Part shown: positions 27,704-35,267 of the stretch, piece after piece | Numbering within the stretch: position 1 is the first letter of the stretch | Layout: each line of letters starts with the position of its first letter | NCBI GenBank assembly: GCA_014360195.1 | Contig: JACIXY010000016.1 | Span: 1-64,000 of the forward strand | Source of the DNA: Bacillota bacterium | GTDB lineage: Bacteria > Bacillota > SHA-98 > UBA4971 | Length of the DNA stretch: 64,000 nt | Reading direction: 5' to 3' | Notes under the pieces: generated by a model | Told to the model about the DNA's origin: nothing | Databases searched by the model: none | Seen by the model: the letters and a program-made list of their open reading frames with translations, nothing else | Translations under genes and position numbers: made by a program

Positions 27704-28424
27704 CCGCCTTCCGGTTGCTTTCTGTGTCTTCCGAGTTAAAAGCCATGACCTCAGTCTCAAGTGAGTCGAACAGCTTTTTCACGACCTTCCGGGCCTGCCG
27801 TATGTTCCTGCTTCGGAGCGCTTCGTAGAGTTCCCGGTGGAAGGGAAAGGTTACTTTGAAGAGATCATCGACGCCTAAAGGCCTATCCCAGATCTTGTCA
27901 AACACCTCTGAGAGCGAGTCAATTGTGCGACACAGTACGTCGTTGCCGCTGGCGCGATATAGCGCTTGGTGGAAGCGCCTGTCTTCTGGCGACGCCGGCT
28001 GACCTCCACCGGCCTTCTGTTCAAGCTCAAGTAGGGCGGCTTGAATGCTATCCAGGTCCTCCTCGTCAGCACGCGCAATGACCAATTCCACAGCGAGCTT
28101 TTCGAGAGCCCGACGAATCTCCAGTATCTGCATTAACGCTTCTTTCTCTTCGCTAATATGCAGGTGTGTAACGATGGAGTAATCCGGACAGTCCCGCACG
28201 TAAACCCCTTTGCCTGGTACAATCTCGATGGATCCCATTCCCTCGAGGATGCGGAGACCTTCGCGGATGCTTGATCGCCCAACTTCCAGGATGTCAGCGA
28301 GTTCACGCTCTGACGGGAGTTTGTCTCCGCTCTTCAGTCCATTCTGCTTGATGTATTCGTGAATTTGCTTCGCAACAGCCGTTCTTAGCTTGACCCGCGG
28401 AATTGCCCACGTACTCTTCACCAT
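27687..28424 (-). CDS. FadR/GntR-family transcriptional regulator
   Basis: 245 residues. The N-terminal winged helix (IHEYIKQNGLKSGDKLPSER, ELADILEVGRSSIREGLRIL) is followed by an FCD ligand-binding domain (~85-225: EIRRALEKLAVELVI, DRRFHQALYRASGND, HRELYEALRSRN with the metal-binding His). It probably represses the downstream enzyme and importer genes until an organic-acid-like ligand binds. The 15-bp direct repeat at 28449-28478, just upstream, is a candidate operator. Confidence 0.92.
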   Translation of the reverse strand: MVKSTWAIPRVKLRTAVAKQIHEYIKQNGLKSGDKLPSERELADILEVGRSSIREGLRILEGMGSIEIVPGKGVYVRDCPDYSIVTHLHISEEKEALMQILEIRRALEKLAVELVIARADEEDLDSIQAALLELEQKAGGGQPASPEDRRFHQALYRASGNDVLCRTIDSLSEVFDKIWDRPLGVDDLFKVTFPFHRELYEALRSRNIRQARKVVKKLFDSLETEVMAFNSEDTESNRKADETHG

Positions 28425-28448
28425 GCCGCCACCATCTCTCCGTCAACG

Positions 28449-28478
28449 TGGTCTGGTATCTGCTGGTCTGATATCTGA
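28449..28478. promoter_or_regulatory. Putative GntR operator: 15-bp tandem direct repeat
   Basis: TGGTCTGGTATCTGC is followed at once by TGGTCTGATATCTGA (13 of 15 bases shared). It lies 25-54 bp upstream of the FadR-type regulator gene. FadR-family sites often contain TGGT...ACCA-type half sites. No strong -35/-10 pair is seen nearby; TATAGT (minus strand) at ~28485-28490 may be the -10. Confidence 0.4.
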
Positions 28479-28949
28479 TAGGTTACTATACACTCCACTT
28501 TAGATTTCTCTGCAGAGACCCAAGATCCTCCTAAGAGCAGGGCCCCTCCCCACATTTTTTCTCATGCAAGCATCTGAGTCCGTAAATCCTGGCTCAGCGT
28601 TCAAGACCCCCCTACAGGTTTACCCTCTCCCCAAGCGTATTCCAGGGGCTTCGACCATCAATGCCGCCCGAATCCGACCCCGCATCGCAGTCTGTTCCGA
28701 CCACCTATTCCAGCCCAACGCAACCAGTGATTCCGATGTATTCCGACCAATCAGCCGGAGTGAAGCAATGCTGCCGGGTGCGTCATCTCACCCCTTAAGG
28801 ATGGAAAACATCGGCCGGACAAGGAGGAGCAGGCCGTTTTCAAGACACGAACTTGGGCTGGAGGCCCCTCCTCCCATCGAGTGCAAGCCGGCGCGCGCAC
28901 AACGATAACCCTCGTGGAGTACCTTGAAGAGTAGGTGTACGCCTACTGC

Positions 28950-29122
28950 ACCTTCTCCAGCCTCCAGCGCGCGCTTGCGGACGCCGGCGACGTAGTCGAT
29001 CCCCTCGGAGGCCGGGGGCTCTGAGGCGGTAGTGCAGGGGGATGGCGATCCTCGTGTGCCCGGCGGACTCGGCAAACTCGGCGAACTCGGTGACGGGGAA
29101 GTTGCCTTCCTTGAACAGGAAG
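28950..29122 (-). pseudogene. DegT-type aminotransferase C-terminal fragment
   Basis: The minus strand reads TFLFKEGNFPVTEFAEFAES and AGHTRIAIP, then in another frame EGIDYVAGVRKRALEAGE. Upstream sequence is unrelated. The join at ~29118 (FLFKEG) is the same as at ~9283. Confidence 0.65.
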
Positions 29123-29141
29123 GTTCGTTAATTCCCGCAAT

Positions 29142-29361
29142 TTGCCAACGTCTGGCAGGTTAACGGTACTCGGCTCCAGGGGCGCCGGCCCGAGCGAGGC
29201 GCCTTGGCAGAATCCGGCCTATTGGGCGAGTGGCCGGATTCTGACACCTGTCGTGCAATCACCGGTAACCCCCTCCCAGGCGTCGAGAGCATTTGTGCAC
29301 TCTCACATACTCTTACATACACTGCAAGGAGGCATAGCAGGTTTGCACGAGCCGGTCGCTC
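29142..29361. other. Short stretch without a gene
   Basis: No frame of note. It separates an aminotransferase relic from the PIN toxin gene. Confidence 0.4.
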
Positions 29362-29886
29362 CTAAGGACTTGACGACTTGCGAAGCTCATCAATGACCAG
29401 GTCTACTATAGCTCGAGTGACGAAGAGGCTGCTAAGGTCATACAGCTGGACAATGGCATTTTCCGCCTCCTTGACGGAGATGGCCCCGCGCTTATGTGCT
29501 CTTACGACAACGCCGAGCGAACCCACGGGGGTAATCCCGAGTCGCTTGGCAGCCTTCCGCACCGCGAGATCGTCAGTGAGCAAAGTGAACACGCCCAGCA
29601 TCCTGCACAGGCAGAGGGACTCGAGTTCGCCGTCGTGCAACGCCTCTAGGCCGTCTTCGTGAGCATACTCACGGACATCCTCACGGCGGAGATCTCGGCG
29701 GCAGACGTTCCCTAGCCCCATAAGGTCCGCCTCATTAACCAAGCCTTTCCCTACCGTCTCTGACCATACCGCCCCAGGAGCATGAACCGCCTCAAACATA
29801 CGAAGAAGGCCCAGGAGGCCTACTTCTGCCAGGTGAATAAGGGGGCCGGAATCCGCCACGACAGGACCTACTGCTCCAGCCCCCAT
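29362..29886 (-). CDS. PIN-domain toxin (DUF3368 type)
   Basis: 174 residues. VVADSGPLIHLAEVGLLGLL near the start carries the first acidic residue. HDGELESLCLCRMLGVFTLL and TDDLAVRKAAKRLGITPVGS give the remaining PIN-like active-site positions. DUF3368 proteins are PIN-fold RNases paired with UPF0175-like antitoxins. The ATG at 29886 has GGAGG seven bases upstream and lies inside the end of the antitoxin gene, so the pair is coupled. Confidence 0.8.
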   Translation of the reverse strand: MGAGAVGPVVADSGPLIHLAEVGLLGLLRMFEAVHAPGAVWSETVGKGLVNEADLMGLGNVCRRDLRREDVREYAHEDGLEALHDGELESLCLCRMLGVFTLLTDDLAVRKAAKRLGITPVGSLGVVVRAHKRGAISVKEAENAIVQLYDLSSLFVTRAIVDLVIDELRKSSSP

Positions 29887-30116
29887 TTGAGATCCTCCTT
29901 CGCCGCATCATACTGCCGCTCCGCCAGCTCGACCCAGTCGATCCCTACAAGCTCGACTGCCTCGTCGCGGCTAAGCTCGCCTCGGAGATAGCGGCCGAGG
30001 GTCCGTTCACGCCACAACTGCCGAAGGCCTGCGCGAAGTGCCATTGCCATTATCTCAACTTCGGGCTTCTTGCTCTCCCGAGACAGGACTTCCAAGTAGG
30101 TCAAGGTGGTCTCCAC
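29868..30116 (-). CDS. UPF0175-like antitoxin
   Basis: 82 residues from the GTG at 30116, chosen for AAGGAGGGG six bases upstream. The longer frame from 30227 has no such site. EVEIMAMALRAGLRQLWRER and TLGRYLRGELSRDEAVELVG followed by DWVELAERQYDAAKEDLKW match UPF0175-type antitoxins with a ribbon-helix-helix-like start. It overlaps the toxin gene by 19 bp. Confidence 0.75.
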   Translation of the reverse strand: METTLTYLEVLSRESKKPEVEIMAMALRAGLRQLWRERTLGRYLRGELSRDEAVELVGIDWVELAERQYDAAKEDLKWGLEQ

Positions 30117-30455
30117 CAGACACCCCTCCTTGTGAGGCATGCGCCTTTGCCCGACGCAACGCCATTTGCCATTTGCCCCTATGTCTGCAGGCGTCCCGCG
30201 CCAAGACAAGTCACTGCTGAGCGCCACACACTCGTTTAAATCTATTATACCATCCGAAAGGGAGGTTCAAAGCATTGAAACAATGGTGGTACGTGTCAAG
30301 AAGAGTGGGGCAGTCTTCCCCCTTAGTTTGGAGTTTGCTTCTTGGTTCTAAGTCCGGTCACACGGCACGAAGGATCCGGGTTCAGTGGTCCTGTCGCAGG
30401 GCGCCTCGACCGGGCGGGCCCTGCAGGTGGCCCGCTCTCCGGCCTCGGCGCTGCG

Positions 30456-30845
30456 TCATGAGAAAGCCGGCCGAGCCTCGCCAAAGAAGGCGACCATCGC
30501 TCCCGCACCATCAGCACTCCACGCCATGCCTCTCTTCTTCATCCGGTTGGCAATCTTCTTATCAAGAACCGTCTCTACCGCTCCAAGACCATGAAGCCTG
30601 ATCCCCTCAAACTCTGACGTATACCGCCTCTCTCCATCCTGGAGCCTGAACCTGTAATCCAATTCGACCGCTGCCTCCTTACCATTACCCCGTCTACCTC
30701 AAGGAATATGACCCGCACCTTCCGCCTCTTTACCTCACCCTCACAGGCCTGCCCCAGCGCTATCCTCTCCTGCAGCTTCGCAAGCTCCTCACCATACCTG
30801 CGAACCTCCTGATGAATCGTGGCATGGCTCAGAGACGACATCCCA
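30456..30845 (-). pseudogene. ISLre2-family (UPF0236) transposase relic
   Basis: Two minus-strand frames contain MSSLSHATIHQEVRRYGEEL ... VKRRKVRVIFLEVDGVMVRR, the DDE core with its first Asp, and further on GAVETVLDKKIANRMKKRGM followed by AWSADGAGAM, the ISLre2 C-terminal motif. Most of the middle is missing and the frame is broken. No terminal inverted repeats were found. It points to a Bacillota host or donor. Confidence 0.6.
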
Positions 30846-31187
30846 CCCTCGACTGCCCAACACCCTCGTCCGAAACACAGCAACCTTGTAACCCTTCGGC
30901 CACAGCAGGCCAGACGCTGAACGGCGAGAGATTCGCCACGGTCGTCAACGTCACTGGCGGGCGCATGAATCTCATTCGCAGGCTTGGACTTGCACGCGGG
31001 AGTTACAGCAAACTGGCAGATGATTCCACGTGAACAGGGCCGCTGACCTCGGCGCCAATTCGAAATGGCGGACCTGCGAAACATCGCCTAAGGAGCTGCA
31101 CTTGCAGGTTTTGGAACAGAGCGGACCGCAGATGCTGAACCGCCTCAGGCGGGGGCCGTCAAGACCCCCGCCATTCGAAGATAGTCG

Positions 31188-31640
31188 TCAGCACAGGTCT
31201 CTGCCGTGGCATTCCCTGAATTTCAACCCCGACCGGCAATAGCACTGACTATCACAAGGAATACGCGAAAGCAACCCCAGCTTGCCGTGGGGAATGGCAG
31301 ATCCGACCCAGATGCCCTTCCCATAGTGGCGGCGGGTGAACTCCCAATACGCGTATTTTGCGAGCCATATGGCTACAGTATCGAGATACTCGGCCATTGA
31401 GTCAGGTCTGCTCCAGTCCCACGTTCCATCAGGCGGGTAAAGCGGGCATATGGACCCATCCTTGTAGAAATGGGCTTCTCGCACCGCCTCCGGGGAGGGT
31501 CGTGGTCGCAGCAGCTCAACCCTGGGGTGTGCAGGAGGTTCCATGTACGTCGCCTCTAAGAGGAAGGTTGCCTCCATCAGTCCGGCGGAAGCCGGAAGGA
31601 CAGAACGTTTGTGCGGACGGTCATCGGGTGAGGCCATCAC
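31188..31640 (-). CDS. E2-like (UBC-fold) protein with C-terminal SEC-C motif
   Basis: 150 residues. The centre, HPRVELLRPRP ... HFYKDGSICPLYPPDGTWDW, matches the core of bacterial E2-like proteins: a P-x-V strand, then H ... G-S-I-C-x-L ... W, with the Cys (~80) at the place of the E2 catalytic cysteine. WLAKYAYWEFTRRHYGKGIW ... AIPHG is the typical helix and end of the fold. The tail CYCRSGLKFRECHGRD is a SEC-C zinc motif. It overlaps the PIN gene by 4 bp, third in an XRE-IrrE/PIN/E2 operon. The N-terminal helix of a full E2 is short or missing. The assignment is by pattern and no E1-like gene is near. Confidence 0.6.
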   Translation of the reverse strand: MMASPDDRPHKRSVLPASAGLMEATFLLEATYMEPPAHPRVELLRPRPSPEAVREAHFYKDGSICPLYPPDGTWDWSRPDSMAEYLDTVAIWLAKYAYWEFTRRHYGKGIWVGSAIPHGKLGLLSRIPCDSQCYCRSGLKFRECHGRDLC

Positions 31641-32146
31641 GCGGCCCTCACCGTCTTCAAGTGCGCAAGGCGCTGCGGAGCCTTCTCATCCTTCGGAAGG
31701 CCTGGCAGCAGTGTCGCAAGTGCCATGTCCAGATCCTCCAGCGTCATGGTCCCCTCTTGAATAGCTGCCGCAAGAAGGTGCGGCGTCCGCAGATACCGGC
31801 TAGGGCCCACACGACGAAGCGCCTCCCGCTCCGTCCGGCCCTTTTCGTAAGTGGCGAAAGCCCAACCCCGATGGACTGCTGCAGCTATGCTCGCTGCTTC
31901 GCCATCTGCCAGGACTGTCCGGAGCTCCACATAGGTTTCCAGTTCCTTGATGTCGTCGACGCGCGTCTGGTGTATGGCGCCCCTCTGCAGTTGCTCCTCT
32001 AGAATGGCCCGTTGCCTCAGGTCCGTGACCTCCTCCCTCACGTTCTCCACGATCCAGAAGCGGAACGCTCCGGCCTCCAACACGCGGCCGAGACACGCCC
32101 ACTCGATGAGGTCAATGATGACGTTGGCATCGAGGAGGATATCCAA
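31637..32146 (-). CDS. PIN-domain-like ribonuclease
   Basis: 169 residues. MDILLDANVIIDLIEW is a PIN N-terminus with its first Asp. VLADGEAASIAAAVHRGWAF carries the central acidic residues, and EKGRTEREALRRVG with RYLRTPHLLAAAIQEGTMTL closes the fold. It lies 2 bp after the XRE-ImmA/IrrE gene and overlaps the E2-like gene. The order regulator-protease, PIN, E2-like suggests a TA-like or defence unit. The PIN protein is the most likely effector (RNA cleavage); this is inferred from fold only. Confidence 0.7.
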   Translation of the reverse strand: MDILLDANVIIDLIEWACLGRVLEAGAFRFWIVENVREEVTDLRQRAILEEQLQRGAIHQTRVDDIKELETYVELRTVLADGEAASIAAAVHRGWAFATYEKGRTEREALRRVGPSRYLRTPHLLAAAIQEGTMTLEDLDMALATLLPGLPKDEKAPQRLAHLKTVRAA

Positions 32147-32148
32147 GG

Positions 32149-33441
32149 CTAGCCCTCGCTTTCCGAACCCGAGGGCCCAGTTGGTGCCTCGATCCTCTCC
32201 AGAGTCGCTCTGAGCTCGTCGGGGTCGAAGTCCCCTAGGCGCACAAGTTCCTGGAACTTTCGGCGGGAGATGACCTCGTGCTGGAGCGCCTCCAGAGCAA
32301 GGTGGAGCAATCGCCGTCGAGCGAGGCGCAACTTGGTTGGACGAACAACCTGCCCCTCACCGGCTTCAGCCGCGCCTTCGCATTGGACCTCGGCGTCAAT
32401 GCCGAGCATACGGGACAACGTCCGCCCAGACCCGTCCTGGTCGGCGGCCAGGAGTCTACTCCGTTCCCGCTCGGTGATCAGCTTGAGATTGAAAAGCTGC
32501 CAAATCATGGCCAGCCGGCTCACGCGGAAGTGACCAGCCAGAAGACAGACGTGCCACAGCCCGATCTTCGTGGCCTCGGGCCCGAAACGTCCCTCCACGA
32601 ACTGGACGTCGCCCTCCAGAGGAACAACAGCTTCCCTGGGTCTGGATGGAAGACCTTTATTCAGGCGCGACAGGTAATCACTGATGCCGTCCTCGGGCAT
32701 GAGGAAGGCCGCGGCGAAGGCGTTGGCACGGACCTCAGATAGTTCGTCCTTCTCCTCCTGTCGACTGATGATACCAGGCCGGTCGTGATCGACCAGGACA
32801 TGGCAGTATTCATGTGCGAGAGAAAACCGCTGCCGCTCGGCAACGTGAGTGACGTTAACCCCACAAACGACGCTCTCGTTGAGGTGCACTGTGAAGCCGG
32901 AAAGGTGGTTGGGTAGCTCCAACTCCAAGACGGTGATACCCTGGTTTTCCATAAGGTCTCCCAGGTCGTCCAGAGGTGCGGAGCCGAGTTCCAGACGCTG
33001 CCGCTCCTGGTGCGCCAAGCGTTTTCCCTGATCCACCGCTTCCCACCGTCCTCGCAGGGACATAGCAGGGTAGCGAGGAAAGGCGGCTGTCGCCCGCTCC
33101 ACTTCAAGCAGGTGTTCGAGGTTCGCAATTTCCCGGGCAATGGCAATGCCCTTGCGAATCGCATCTCGCGTTCCCTCGTCGTCATCCGCTTCCGGCAGCG
33201 CCCGCAAGAGCACCGAAACCCCGTCTATCGCGAATTCCGGGGCGAGAAACTCTGCAGGCGAGCGGCCATAGAGGTACGCCAGCCGCGCCAGTTCCAGCCC
33301 CGATACTTTGCGCTTTCCCGTCTCCATGAGCGCGATAGCCGAGCGCGGCAGACCAAGGCTCCGTGCCACCTCTTCCTGGGTCAGGCCTGCGCGTTCTCGA
33401 GCTTCCCTGAGGCGGGTGGCAAGTTGTTCCGGCGTCAACAT
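32149..33441 (-). CDS. XRE-family regulator with ImmA/IrrE-type metallopeptidase domain
   Basis: 430 residues. The N-terminal helix-turn-helix (LREARERAGLTQEEVARSLG, LPRSAIALMETGKRKVSG) is followed by an ImmA/IrrE zinc protease domain with HEYCH in FSLAHEYCHVLVDH (~218) and the downstream helix VRANAFAAAFLMP. A C-terminal ~150 residues of unknown fold follow. Such proteins act as repressors that cleave a partner or themselves on a signal. GGAGGG six bases before the ATG fixes the start. It is first in a three-gene operon with its own consensus promoter at 33461-33489. Confidence 0.9.
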   Translation of the reverse strand: MLTPEQLATRLREARERAGLTQEEVARSLGLPRSAIALMETGKRKVSGLELARLAYLYGRSPAEFLAPEFAIDGVSVLLRALPEADDDEGTRDAIRKGIAIAREIANLEHLLEVERATAAFPRYPAMSLRGRWEAVDQGKRLAHQERQRLELGSAPLDDLGDLMENQGITVLELELPNHLSGFTVHLNESVVCGVNVTHVAERQRFSLAHEYCHVLVDHDRPGIISRQEEKDELSEVRANAFAAAFLMPEDGISDYLSRLNKGLPSRPREAVVPLEGDVQFVEGRFGPEATKIGLWHVCLLAGHFRVSRLAMIWQLFNLKLITERERSRLLAADQDGSGRTLSRMLGIDAEVQCEGAAEAGEGQVVRPTKLRLARRRLLHLALEALQHEVISRRKFQELVRLGDFDPDELRATLERIEAPTGPSGSESEG

Positions 33442-33460
33442 GACGATCCCTCCTGACTCG

Positions 33461-33489
33461 AGTATATGTTATGAAGCACAGACTGTCAA
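33461..33489 (-). promoter_or_regulatory. Sigma-70-type promoter of the XRE/PIN/E2 operon with spanning inverted repeat
   Basis: On the minus strand: TTGACA (33489-33484), exactly 17 bp, TATACT (33466-33461). GTATAT at 33462-33467 and ATATAC at 33489-33494 form an inverted repeat that spans both boxes, a likely site for self-repression by the XRE protein. Confidence 0.75.
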
Positions 33490-33576
33490 TATACGGATGC
33501 AATGTTCGATAATACGACGAGGGCGTGGAGAGGAGAAATCGTGGGTACCTGCGGGGATCGGCTCGCCTGGTAGTCC

Positions 33577-33619
33577 GTTGATATCGGGAGTCATGGTTGT
33601 TGATATCGGGAGTCATGGT
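33577..33619. repeat. 21-bp direct repeat, two copies
   Basis: GTTGATATCGGGAGTCATGG(T) occurs at 33577-33597 and 33599-33619, identical and 1 bp apart. Role unknown. The stretch 33620-34030 has no recognisable gene. Confidence 0.8.
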
Positions 33620-34033
33620 CGGGAAGACAGACCCTTTGGGCGCGGCATCTTTGGAGCGTCAAGGACGGCCGAGAGCCCGGCCGGCTGCATGCCCCTTTCT
33701 TCTAACCGCGCGGTAGAAGGGGCAAATCCCCTCAGCCATGCCGGCGAGACAATGGCGGTTCGCCTCGCCCGCCGGCTGGCCTCCGCCCACCGGACCACCT
33801 ATGGAAACCCCCAGGACATGACCTCGTCTTCAGGCAGGTTAATCTGAACCCCCTGCCCGAACGCACCCCTCCCCCCGACTTCAGGAGGGTGGGATCGAGC
33901 TACACGTATCTATCCGGGACTGAGGGGCCCACGCAGCATCTCCAGGGCGTCCCGTCCGCGTCTGTCTGGCAGGCAATAGCTCCGTAAGAACCCCCCAGCC
34001 TCTTGGCGACCGCGAGGACTGTACCGACGCCTA

Positions 34034-34530
34034 CCGCACCTCCCCCAGCGCCTGCTCGAGGACGCCGGCCACGTAGTCGATCTCCTCGGCGGCCGGGGGA
34101 TCTGAAGCGGTAGCGGATGGGGATGAGGATGGGGATAGGGATGGCGATGCTCGTGTGCCCGGCGGGCTCGGCAAACTGGGCAAACTCGGGGAACTCGGTG
34201 GCAGGAAAGTTGCCCTCCTCGAACCCGAACTCGGCGCGGTAGAAGGGCTGCAGGTGGGTAAGGGCTGAAATACCTGCGGCACCCCACCCTGCGCCCTGTC
34301 CCCCATCCCCGAGTCCTATCGCGGGAAAGCGAGATCCACGCCTCCTTGGGGTGGGCTCCTGCAAGCGCCGCACCACGTGGTCGCGCACGGCGGACCCGCG
34401 CTCAAGGAGCTGTCGCTCGCTGGATCGCTGCTCGGGGTGCTGGCGCTCGGGGGTGGGCTCGTCCACGCCGGCCCGGATCACATACACGAACCAGCTCATC
34501 CACGTCACCTCAGGCGCCACATAACATACG
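34034..34530 (-). pseudogene. DegT-type aminotransferase C-terminal fragment (recent duplicate of 4131-4330)
   Basis: Minus-strand pieces: PEVTWMSWFVYVIRAGVDEP (~34515), repeated ERQ/SERQ residues, DHVVRRLQEPT, FYRAEFGFEEGNFPATEFPE (~34245-34185) and EEIDYVAGVLEQALGEVR to a stop at 34034. The last ~190 bp, including the GGGGAT-rich patch, are almost identical to 4131-4330, so that duplication is recent. At ~34520 it joins the AbiEi remnant. Confidence 0.75.
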
Positions 34531-34589
34531 AGAAGCGTGCGTCAAGGACCTTCGCCAAGCGAGCCTGCAGGCGCTCGGCTGACTTGACG

Positions 34590-34918
34590 AGATGTCTGAC
34601 ATAAAAGCCACACTCCCACAAGGTCGTGGACCTTCCTCTGGATTCGGAACCTTCTCGCATACTCCATAAGCCTAGTTATGGTTTTCCGGCCATCCCTGAC
34701 GTAGGCCTGAATTGCTTTGTTCACGGTCTCAACGTCTAGCTTGGCCGCATGACGAATCACATCGCAGATCGTTCTCTCCCGGTCGTACACGCATACCCGT
34801 ACATCATTTACCTCGGACCGGGTGACACCAAGTCATCCATCCGCCCATCCTCAACCCACTCGTATACACCGCTACCACACCAGACTCCCGAAGACAAGTT
34901 ACTTCCACCGAGAAAACG
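34590..34918 (-). pseudogene. AbiEi-type gene, internally deleted copy
   Basis: 34600-34830 matches the 3' part of the AbiEi gene at 22 kb almost base for base (VYDRERTICDVIRHAAKLDV ... VRDLVGVW). Then about 200 bp are missing, a short central piece follows (~34834-34872, matches 22374-22412), then about 200 bp more are missing, and the upstream region (~34873-34918) follows. Two clean internal deletions removed both halves of the coding sequence. Confidence 0.8.
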
Positions 34919-34923
34919 GAATC

Positions 34924-34972
34924 CACTGAACGGGGTCGTTATAACCTCGTCCCCGTCGCCGATGCCGAAAGC
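34924..34972 (-). pseudogene. DegT-type aminotransferase N-terminal fragment
   Basis: The minus strand reads RAFGIGDGDEVITTPF, the motif after the first helix of DegT-type enzymes. The same segment is seen, longer, at 62120-62268. It starts right after the HicA stop codon and ends at the AbiEi remnant. Confidence 0.6.
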
Positions 34973-34973
34973 C

Positions 34974-35267
34974 CTATTCCCTTACGTTCCCATTTTGCAC
35001 CAGCAGCCCCTCATATTCCTCACGTGACATGGGACACTCGATCAGTCTTCTGAATTGAGGATAGGACAGCCGGCACTGATCGGCCATCTTGTGAAGGATG
35101 AATTCCGAAAGGTCCCTGTGTTTGGACCCGTGACTTATCTCGGTCCACACCGACGTCTTCTTTCCGCCGCACGTGTAGAACACGAACTTGCGGTGGCTAC
35201 CATTTGACTGCCGAAACCCCTTCTTGCGTAATGCGCTTTCCACGTCCCTGCGGTTCGCCTCACCCAT
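34974..35267 (-). CDS. HicA-like toxin
   Basis: 97 residues. RRDVESALRKKGFRQSNGSH and RKFVFYTCGGKKTSVWTEIS are the double-stranded-RNA-binding-like HicA core with the catalytic His (GSHRKF). SHGSKHRDLSEFILHKMADQ and LSYPQFRRLIECPMSREEY extend it. HicA toxins cleave mRNA. It overlaps the end of the upstream 354-residue gene by 8 bp, so its translation depends on that gene, as in antitoxin-first pairs. Confidence 0.75.
   Translation of the reverse strand: MGEANRRDVESALRKKGFRQSNGSHRKFVFYTCGGKKTSVWTEISHGSKHRDLSEFILHKMADQCRLSYPQFRRLIECPMSREEYEGLLVQNGNVRE

Noticed and set aside
33620-33850. Small plus- and minus-strand frames
   Set aside because: Neither has a family motif or ribosome-binding site. 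Possibly an insertion-sequence remnant, but nothing supports it.
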